Assembly (NCBI GenBank): GCA_045837725.1 | Contig: JBEWZL010000216.1 | Coordinates: forward strand, 248,001-312,000 | Length of the DNA stretch: 64,000 bases | Direction of reading: 5' to 3' | Source of the DNA: Vermamoeba vermiformis | Taxonomy: Eukaryota; Tubulinea; Echinamoebida | In this document: positions 56,374-64,000 of the stretch, in pieces | Position numbering within the stretch: position 1 is the first letter of the stretch | Layout: each line of letters opens with the position of its first letter | Program-made: the position numbers and the translations under genes | The notes under the pieces: model-generated | Told to the model about the DNA's origin: nothing | What the model saw: the letters and a program-made list of their open reading frames with translations, nothing else | Databases searched by the model: none

Positions 56374-58320
56374 ATGCGAGTTACTCTTTATTTAGTATTG
56401 TCCGGGGTTCTGTTATTGGCTGTTCAAGCGACGTTCACGAATCCGGTTGTGCTTTACACGGATGTGCCCAGCGGTCCTACATCTGGGGGCGAGAACAACC
56501 TGGGCTGCTATCTATCTATTTTTGGCAAGAATTTTGGTGACTCTCTCTCGTCAGTCAAAGTTTTCATCGGCCAAAACGAAGTTGCCAACTATCGTTTTCT
56601 AGCCAGATCCAAAGTCTACGACAAGACCGGAATACAACATATTGCCGTTCAAGTAGGCTCTCTTGGTGGGGCCAGCCAAGGAGTAGCTTTGCCTGTCAAA
56701 GTTGTTGTTAACGGCATTGCCAGCAACACGGATCACACTTTCACGCCCAATCCTGGCAACATTTTCTTCGCTTCTTTGACTGGAGATGATGCAACTGGTA
56801 CTGCGAACAACATTGCTAAGCCTTATCGACATTTGCAGTTAGAGTCTGACTTGACTGCCGCCATCCACGGTCAACTTCATGCAGGTGATCACGTCATTAT
56901 TAGAGGCGGTGATTGGAGTGATGCTGTTGGCTTCGAGACAGCATGGCTCAGATTCAGATATCCACAGCAACAAGGCTCGCTTCCAACTGGTCAACAACAC
57001 ACTGGTTGGATCCACTTCACGGCTTATCCTGGTGCCATCAATGGCAATGGATTAGAAGACGTCCATTACTCCACACCTGCCTCCGCCAAGGGTGGCTTCC
57101 AAGGTGCTAATTCGGCCTATGCGGGTACCACAGGAGACTTCATTTCGATCTCAAACATGCGCTTCGACATGAATGCTAATGCTCAAACTGATGCGGCCCC
57201 AGCTAATCTTCAGTACAGCACTGGTGCTTGGCGCGTTGTCAACAATGAGATTGGACCTTGGCCTTCTGTATTAGCTGCAAGATCTGGCGGCATCAGCGGT
57301 GGTGGCGATGGACTTACCGTATTAGGAAATCACGTGCACGATATCTCTCGACCTACGGATGCACTCGAAAATCATGGCATTTACGTCGATTCTTATGCTC
57401 AGAATGTTAACCTTGGCTACAATTGGTTCTACAATGTTTCTGGTGGCAACTTGATCCAACTCTACGATAGTTTAGGAGTGGCTGGTAGTGCAGATTGGGC
57501 AGGCTTCAACAACATTCAAATCCATCACAACTGGCTCGAGAAGTGTGCCAAGTACCCTATCAACCTTGCAGATGGCACCGTGTCAGCGAAGGTTTGGAAC
57601 AACATCGTCATTGGTTCAAACATGGCCGGCATTCGCTTCAACTCCGCGTACCTGGACAACATTGACATTGTTGTGGCTTTCAACACCTTCTACGACAATG
57701 CGCGTGTCAGTGTCATGGGCCTCGTACTGAATACTGGTGGTCTAGTCACTGGTACCATCAAAATAGCCAACAACATCATCGCTGCTGGTCCAAACACCGT
57801 GTCAAGCGCTGATTTCTACGTCAATGATGGTGCTGACAATGACACCTATATCTCATTCACGAACAACCTGTACTATGACCATGGACTTGGATTCACTCAA
57901 GTTGCTCGTGACACTCGTGGTCAGTACAAGGATCCGCTGTTCAATGGCCCAACGACGAATGATCTCTCGTTGAAAGTGAATTCACCAGCTGTAAACAAAG
58001 GTGATGCGTCTCTCAATGCAGCCATTACAGTATCAGAAGACTTCACTAGCATCGTCTTGCGTGACTCAAAGCCTGACCTGGGTGCGCTAGAGTACTCTAA
58101 TGTTACCGTATTAATGCCTCCGACGTCAAGTACGCCCGTGTCTACTGATAGCCCGTCACCCATTAACACTCCTTCAGCCAACCCGCCGCCCTCAAATGGA
58201 AGTCCAGCTGCTCAGACCGGAAGCCCAGTGCCATTGACTCAACACACTCCCGCGAAGCTCTCCGGTGCGGTGACATTCACTGTCTCCATGGTGTTGCTTT
58301 TGCCTGTGTTTTTATTCTAA
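56374..58320 (+). CDS. Secreted IPT/TIG + right-handed beta-helix protein with GPI-type tail; intronless
   Basis: A single frame of 648 residues. It starts with a signal peptide (MRVTLYLVLSGVLLLAVQAT), then an IPT/TIG-like Ig domain (LSIFGKNFGDSLSSVKVFIG, VVVNGIASNTDHTF). The linker FFASLTGDDATGTANNIAKPYRHLQ is typical of bacterial 'SGNDANPGTxxxPF' beta-helix proteins and leads into a long parallel beta-helix with many N-rich turns (HNWLEKCAKYPINLADG, KVWNNIVIGSNMAGIRFNS, AFNTFYDNARVS, IANNIIAAGPN), closing with DPLFNG, LKVNSPAVNKGDA and DLGALEYS. A Ser/Pro/Thr stalk and hydrophobic end VSMVLLLPVFLF suggest GPI anchoring. The fold is that of polysaccharide lyases and adhesins; no catalytic residues are certain. 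The lack of introns and the bacterial look suggest transfer. Confidence 0.8.
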   Translation: MRVTLYLVLSGVLLLAVQATFTNPVVLYTDVPSGPTSGGENNLGCYLSIFGKNFGDSLSSVKVFIGQNEVANYRFLARSKVYDKTGIQHIAVQVGSLGGASQGVALPVKVVVNGIASNTDHTFTPNPGNIFFASLTGDDATGTANNIAKPYRHLQLESDLTAAIHGQLHAGDHVIIRGGDWSDAVGFETAWLRFRYPQQQGSLPTGQQHTGWIHFTAYPGAINGNGLEDVHYSTPASAKGGFQGANSAYAGTTGDFISISNMRFDMNANAQTDAAPANLQYSTGAWRVVNNEIGPWPSVLAARSGGISGGGDGLTVLGNHVHDISRPTDALENHGIYVDSYAQNVNLGYNWFYNVSGGNLIQLYDSLGVAGSADWAGFNNIQIHHNWLEKCAKYPINLADGTVSAKVWNNIVIGSNMAGIRFNSAYLDNIDIVVAFNTFYDNARVSVMGLVLNTGGLVTGTIKIANNIIAAGPNTVSSADFYVNDGADNDTYISFTNNLYYDHGLGFTQVARDTRGQYKDPLFNGPTTNDLSLKVNSPAVNKGDASLNAAITVSEDFTSIVLRDSKPDLGALEYSNVTVLMPPTSSTPVSTDSPSPINTPSANPPPSNGSPAAQTGSPVPLTQHTPAKLSGAVTFTVSMVLLLPVFLF

Positions 58321-58330
58321 ATCACTACTG

Positions 58331-58690
58331 TAGCTCTCCTATAAAAATACGAAAGAATTAGATCCGCACAAAATTAATTTACAATTGTGAATAGTGAGTA
58401 ATAATTAACACGATGCTGAATTATTATAATTACCTTGGTCTATTTTCTGTTTTATCCTTTGTACTTCATTTACATCCTTCGTCAAGCTGAAAACTCCGAT
58501 CGTGTCAACGGCTACAAGCACAAACAGCAAATTTAGTACTATATCGGCTATATTATGATAGTATTAATTATTTAATACCTTTTTCAACGAGAAAGGGTAT
58601 CGCTAATTGCGTAAAATGCAAGATCCCATCACGATCAGCTTTTCGCGAACAAGACAAATTTGACGTTCTTATTTTGTCAGATTTTCTTTC
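58331..58690 (-). pseudogene. Duplicated dead fragment of the RhoGAP-PH-fascin gene
   Basis: Bases 58331-58640 copy 55231-55540 gap-free. Weaker similarity (about 58641-58690, around GTTAGATTTTC / GTCAGATTTTC) resumes with sequence from about 55645-55700 after a gap of about 100 bases in the source, as if the copy has an internal deletion. It contains the exon for VDTIGVFSLT and parts of introns, but no complete gene. It starts just 11 bp after the stop of the beta-helix gene, so it likely lies in that gene's 3' UTR. Confidence 0.85.
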
Positions 58691-58944
58691 GTTCCTATCA
58701 TTTCGATACACACACCTTGAGCATGGTTCGACTTCCCGAATCTCAAATAGCAACACTATACTTAAATCAATCTTATTGACTCATCTTTGTACAGGGAATT
58801 AAAATTTCGCGAAAAGATTTTTTAGTTCACAACGGACCAAGAATTTGGCCTGTCATTCCGGCCTATTCGGTCGTTAAAACGACCAAATTCTCACCACTAA
58901 TTTATTTCATTTTTTGAATCAAAGCGCAACGAAACATACTGAAG
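58691..58944. other. Non-coding interval before the type I membrane protein gene
   Basis: Short AT-rich spacer with a CCAAATTC run at about 58890. No gene seen; presumably promoter and 5' UTR. Confidence 0.4.
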
Positions 58945-60322
58945 ATGACTTTGGTTCGAATTCTTGCAACGGGGATCTTTTCCCTTCTTCTGCTCCAGTC
59001 CGTACTTGCTCAAGTCTATCCTTATACTAGAGTAAGCAATACGGGCATGACGCGAGTAACACAGATTAGAAGAGTTGGCAGTTACTTGTACGCGAACTGT
59101 TTCAGATCGAATGCACCTCTTGTGATGGCAATGTGCCGCACTAGCAGCGCCGAAGGATTTGTGTTCAACACTACTTTAGCAGAGCCTTTTAATTCCTACG
59201 ATGGATATAGCACGAATGTTGGAACCAACAGCGAATCTTTCGTCTTTGCTGGGGGATCGCAGACTCAGTTCCAAGGTAAGCCTTTATTCCTATGAATATC
59301 TCATAGACTGATATGATGTTTTTTACGCAGCTGGATCCGCTGCGTCTGTTCTTCAAGGAGAGATCGGCCGTCAACACTCGGCAGTGTCTTCGGTAGAACA
59401 AAACTTCATCGGCACAGTTGTCGCGACTCATTTCGCATACACGAACCAATCAGCGAACCAGATACACTACCACCTGCTATTCGCTCAAAATAGAACCTGG
59501 ATGCTTCAAAAGTTTAACGTATCCGGCACTGAAACGAGTTCCCAAGGCTGGGCGATAGAAACTGCAACATCTCCAGATCTGCAGGCGTGTCTTGGCTTAA
59601 TTAGCCCTGGTGACGTCATTATGCGAGCGGCTCCATACCTTAATCCAACGAGATTGTTCTTGTTCGTCACCGGGAGAGCCGAAAGGAATGGACAACGGTG
59701 CCCTAATTACTACCACTTCACACTGTTCGATCGATTTAGAGTGGATGCTGGTAGTTCTACATTTGACGCAGTGTCACCCGCGGGTCAAGTCACTTACTGG
59801 ATCAACGGCCGACAACGCTGCATTTTGAGACTTATAATTGAAAATGGAGACAGTTTTCTCAGTTGCGGATCAAGATCAGAGACATGGAATGCCCAAGCAT
59901 TAGCAGTAAAAGAAGATTCTTATTCAATTCTTTATGCGGCCACATCTGGTTGGATCTTCGCCCATCCTTTCATGTCGATAGCTAATTCGTCCATTCCTCT
60001 GGAAGACATGGTCGTTGATTCAATGATCGCCTTGGATAATCAGCTCTTATGGACTGCGACGGATGTTTTCGGCAATTCTTACACTTACCTTGCTGATTAT
60101 AACTCATTTGCGGCTTCTTGGAATCACACAACAGTGACACCAACAGCAGATTCAAGAAGCGTGGATCTGTTCCCTGAAATGCTAGGCTTCATGATCGCTT
60201 TCATTGTTTGTGCAGTATTCATGGTGATTGGATGGACTTTATTCATCGTTTTTAAGGTCCGAATGTCAAGAACGAGAGTCAGCAGAGTGGAATTGAACGA
60301 GCGCTTGATCAGCTCCAATTGA
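58945..60322 (+). CDS. Type I membrane surface protein, unknown family
   Basis: Two exons. The first (58945 to about 59275, donor gtaagc) starts MTLVRILATGIFSLLLLQSV, a signal peptide, and continues VYPYTRVSNTGMTRVTQ. The second runs from AGSAASVLQGEIGRQHS to the stop at 60322, about 440 residues. The ectodomain is beta-rich with several NxS/T sites and Cys residues (QACLGLISPGDVIMR, GQRCPNYYHFTLFDRF, GRQRCILRLIIENGDSFLSC). Near the end is one membrane span (MLGFMIAFIVCAVFMVIGWT) followed by a basic cytosolic tail (KVRMSRTRVSRVELNERL). It is similar in plan to the surface protein at 44138-45683, but that one has a GPI-type end. A 35-bp piece like 59795-59829 reappears after the gene at about 60407. 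Confidence 0.75.
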
Positions 60323-60502
60323 ATTACGACAATTCCAGTAAATAAAGATTTTTAATTTGAACGATGTCATTAGCGAAAATGAAAGGTCCCCTAGTTTTCA
60401 ACTGAACTGGATTAATGGCAGACAACAGTGCGATTTGAGTATTATCATGCCACGATAATTAGATCCAAACGTAGGATTAAAAAATTTTATTCTACTAGAA
60501 TA

Positions 60503-63500
60503 TTAGTGACCACCAGGTTGGTTCTGCGCAGGTTCGGGTTTGAGCTGATTAATTAAGTTAACTGCCGCTGTCTTCGTACCACGGCTCCACGGTCCGTTGT
60601 TAATGAGACCCAAGAGCTGGTTCTTCGAGTAGTCTATGTGATGGCTGTTCAACCACGGCACAATCTTGTCTTCCAATTCGTAGAAGGCCTTAATGTAGTT
60701 GTCGGCGAGGACGATATGTGATATTTGCCTGCATTGTATTAGTTACTCAATGTTCAAATATCACGTGACAAGTGACGTACTTGGTACCCAGAATTTTCTC
60801 CAATTGACCTTGCAACACTCGCAAATCAATTGACAACACCGCACGGCCTTCAGTGGTCCACTATTAAGCACGTGATGATTAGTTCAAGTTCTGGAACTAA
60901 CGTTTTTTTTGACGTACCTTTTTGACACGTGAAGCACCTTCAATCATGATCTCCATCACGTGCTTAGTCATCGCGTCAAAGATGACAGCCTTGGCTGCAT
61001 TAGAGGGGAAGGCAAGCTCTTTCTTAGACAACACGTTGTATCGCTTCTCGAACATGCTGAACTCTTTGACCATTTGTGCAATGTACGGGTTAGCGTCGAC
61101 GGGAATATCTTTCACGTCCCACTTGACGAGATTGATGTTGTTCAAGTGTGTCTCGACCTTGATGAAGTGATCGCACAGACCTTCGTAGCACAACAAGCGG
61201 AGCTCGGGAATCATGTTGACAGTCAGCTCGTAGAAGTCGTTGAACTTGACCCGATTGCTGTCAGTAATGTAGTGCTCCACGAATGGCTTGATCATGACCA
61301 TAATGTCGTAAATGAACTTCAAGCTCTCCATCGACACGACCATTTGAGGCAACGAGTATAACGTGGCCGATGCTTCCAAGTCAACGGGCTTGGCAAGTCT
61401 GACACGAGTGAATCTCATCTCGCTCACCTTGGCTGTAATATTTAAGTGGTTAGTTGACTGGTTTGTAAAGTTAATAATATTCACTACGTACTGGGTGGAG
61501 GTGGCGGGACATTAGGATCGAGGTCGAATGTATCGAGCACAACACGTGATTTCATTCGCAACAATGCACCGCGCAGCTTGGGGCTCATAACTGCACGCAC
61601 ATTAGTCATTTGTACAATTATCAGGCACTAGTGTTGGGTACTTACAAACACTGTTGACGAAGGTCTCGAGAGGTGGACTGAAGATGGAATAGACCGTGTA
61701 GACGTAGTACTCGAACAGCTGAGTAATTCCATCCCAGATCTCTTCGGAGATTGACGGCAGGACCTTGATCAAGTGCAAGTAGACACCGACTTCTCGTGCC
61801 AAGTTGTTCAACATGGTAGCTGTCAACAACGGACCTTGCTCATTGCCTAAACAGAGCTCAGCACCCATGCAATCACAAGGACATCGCACTTACTTCTATT
61901 GATGGCCTTGGTCGGTGAGAGGGTCAGACCTCCTTCTTCATCGACAAAGTCCACGAGCAGTTCTGGATCCTCATCGTCATCGAGGATCAGTTGCTTCTGT
62001 TGCTTGTTGATAATCTCACGCTTGATGAACTACACGGACACGCGTTAATCAATGCTGTCACATTTAGATTCATGAAAAATAAACTTACTTCCATATTTGG
62101 CGAATCAAAGTCGATGGTGCTGTTGCGGTGGCTGTTCACGTTCTCTTCACTGAACGGATTGCCGTAGGTCTCGTATTGCACGGCAAAGGCAATCTTGCGT
62201 TTCTTGGTCGGATTGTTGTTGTTGGTCTTGTTCTTGGCCGCATTGTACGTGTCTTCAAGGAAGCTCAACACTTCTTTCACGTCTTTGTACGTGAAGTTCG
62301 AGGGAAGCTGTGTCTTTTCCCACAATTCGTTCGTGAGGTGCTTGCCGAGCTCTTCCATGTGCTCCTTGTGGAAGGCCATAAAGTACGTCGTGCTTTGTTT
62401 CTTGAGCATGGTGCGCAAGCCGTGTGCAGAACTTTGACTGAATTCTTCACCGATCTCAATGAACTGCGTGGTCGCGTCCAAAACTTGCAAGAATCGATCG
62501 ATCTAATAGTGTTAACAAGTTATTAATAGCATGATATAAAGATCGATATAAGCTGTAAACTTACGGTGAGCGAATCAATTTTCGTGTTCTCAAACACGAT
62601 TTTGATTGTCGTTTGCATTTCTTCCCAGATTGACTTTGTGTTGTTCATCAAACCTTGCTTAATGTCCGTGAAGAATTTGCTCTTTTCTCCTTTACTATAG
62701 ACCACAAGGTAAGTACGAAGGCATATTGAAGGGTCGTATTAAACACTTACAGGTCGTATTGTTTGTGCCAAAAGAGCATAGAGTGATGAGTGTACATCAA
62801 ATCGCACATATTCTCAAATAACTTATATATACACGGCACGATTTGACTGTCTGTCAACTTTTTGCAAAGCTTCACGAACTTGTCCCTGAGGTTTGGATCT
62901 GGTTAGATCTGACACGAGGTGGTGCATCACAAGTGTATATATTACTTTACCTTTTCAAGCCTTCGATTGTCACTTTTGAATCTCGCAGTGATCGATGAGC
63001 AAAAACAGCGACTACATTACGAGAGGTGAGTTCAATGACTGCGGTGAAATTCTTTTGGATCTTCTCGAACACACGAATGTTCTTGCGCAACAAGTTGTAA
63101 CTATTGTGTATACGTTAGTAATACTCTTAAATGTGATAATATGAATGGTACGTACGCTACAAGTACTCGCTCGTATTCTTGCGGTTCGAACTTCTTCATG
63201 CAACAGTCCATTAAGGCGCTATCAATCTTCTGTACTAAATTGTCATATTCGTCCTAAGATATTGTCATTAGTATTAAGGTCCCACCTCGTACAATGATAC
63301 TAGCTTATATTACCTGAATGACTTTTCTCATGCCAGCCACGCACGTGAATTGAGCGTACATGTGCGCGGTACTCTGGGCATCGAGACACATTTGAATAGC
63401 GCGAGGGAAATCTCTGGACTCAATCGTCTTCTTCAATTCGTCCTTCTTTTGCAACAGATTCTTGATTTGTTCGACGTAGTTCAACACGTCCTGACCATTC

Positions 63501-64000
63501 AATTAGCACATGCATACAACGACACGACAAACGTTCACAGGACTATTAAACACTATTGCGATGTATACTACTCGGCCGTACTTACATTCACTTCACTTCG
63601 TCGTCGGTGCAAGCCAGAGATGGTCAGGCCACCAATGGCAAGTTCATTGTTTGCATTTTTGAGGTCGTATCTTGTGGACCGACAAGTCATCTTAGTATTA
63701 TTCAAATCCTGTTCTAATTCTTGAATTTTGCGCATAGCCTCCACTAATAATAATGAGATATTAATATAACGGACGAGGTCAATATACTATAATAAAAAAT
63801 ATTCGTGCCAAGTGCGATCCAACACGTAATGAAAACTCGCTAATGAAGCGTGTGTACTTACTGAATGAATCATAACTGTCCAATACTTTTTGTGATAACT
63901 TGTTTGTAAGAGCTTCTAATTGCCGTTCTCGTTCTGAAACAATTTTGGGGACCGCATTCAGATCTTCTCCGACTACTTGCCAAACGTAGCTCATCACGTC
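60503..64000 (-). CDS. VPS50: VPS50/syndetin (EARP tethering-complex subunit), 5' end outside the window
   Basis: More than a dozen exons run leftward from the right edge to the stop at 60503. The N-terminal part has VWQVVGEDLNAVPKIVSE, QLEALTNKLSQKVLDSYDSF, KIQELEQDLNNTKMTCRSTR, ELAIGGLTISGLHRRRS, DVLNYVEQIKNLLQKKDELK, IESRDFPRAIQMCLDAQ, all typical of the Vps54_N/coiled-coil region of VPS50. The C-terminal part matches DUF2451: LEASATLYSLPQMVVSMES, WDVKDIPVDANPYIAQM, MIEGASRVKKV, TEGRAVLSIDLRVLQGQLEK, and the end NYIKAFYELEDKIVPWLNSH with IDYSKNQLLGLINNG. VPS50 replaces VPS54 in the EARP complex that recycles endosomal cargo. Domain order and length agree with the family; only the first residues are missing. 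Confidence 0.85.

Noticed and set aside
1-64000. CRISPR arrays, rRNA, tRNA, LTR elements
   Set aside because: I saw no regular spaced direct repeats, rRNA-like blocks, cloverleaf with A/B boxes, or reverse transcriptase/integrase frames. A tRNA scan would be needed to exclude a hidden tRNA.

Overview
The window is protein-dense nuclear DNA from an intron-rich unicellular eukaryote. Genes lie on both strands, 100-700 bp apart. Most are cut by short GT-AG introns (about 50-180 bp, donors mostly gtaag/gtac/gtat) and several end in AATAAA-type signals. The gene content points to an amoeba-like protist, most likely Amoebozoa: Rho GEF/GAP proteins with PH and fascin-like domains, many F-box/LRR proteins, a MYRF-type membrane-tethered regulator, secreted GPI-type proteins, eIF2B and VPS50. 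That placement is inference from gene content; I did not recognise the species. There is no bacterial-style operon, rRNA, CRISPR array or retroelement that I can support. Layout: 1-6.5 kb holds the tail of an unknown gene, a RAMA + GATA-finger chromatin-type protein, a small uncertain membrane gene, and an alpha/beta-hydrolase that lacks its catalytic Ser and His. 6.5-18.1 kb holds LRR proteins, a MYRF-like S74 autoprotease/LRR membrane protein, three copies of a 78-82 aa 'KIG' repeat protein, and an F-box-SPRY membrane-anchored gene with two MITEs (one with a TA duplication, one piggyBac-like with TTAA) sitting in its introns. 18.4-29.2 kb holds a pepsin-fold protein lacking both catalytic Asp residues, an IQ-DH-PH-RhoGAP protein, an OTU deubiquitinase and a DENN-domain Rab regulator. 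29.4-41 kb holds two tandem F-box/LRR paralogues (one frameshifted), a nuclear-type sirtuin, a cluster of three DUF2721-like membrane proteins, and eIF2B gamma. 41-52.6 kb holds a PPDK_N/PEP-synthase-like protein with an inverted fragment of its own first exon nearby, a GPI-type surface protein, an EEF1AKMT4/METTL13-like methyltransferase, a coiled-coil protein, and two more F-box proteins. 52.8-64 kb holds the fourth KIG-repeat gene, a RhoGAP-PH-fascin-like protein with a 310-bp duplicated piece 3.1 kb away, an intronless IPT/beta-helix surface protein, a type I membrane protein, and VPS50/syndetin running off the right edge. Common themes are F-box substrate adaptors of ubiquitin ligases (six F-box or F-box-like genes plus an OTU deubiquitinase), Rho/Rab small-GTPase control and endosomal trafficking, surface/secreted proteins, and several enzyme folds that have lost catalytic residues. 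Exon joins were worked out by hand from splice motifs and reading-frame continuity. The most unusual item is the MYRF-like gene, whose self-cleaving domain is followed by a membrane segment and a plant-type LRR ectodomain; this could be a receptor that releases a transcription factor.
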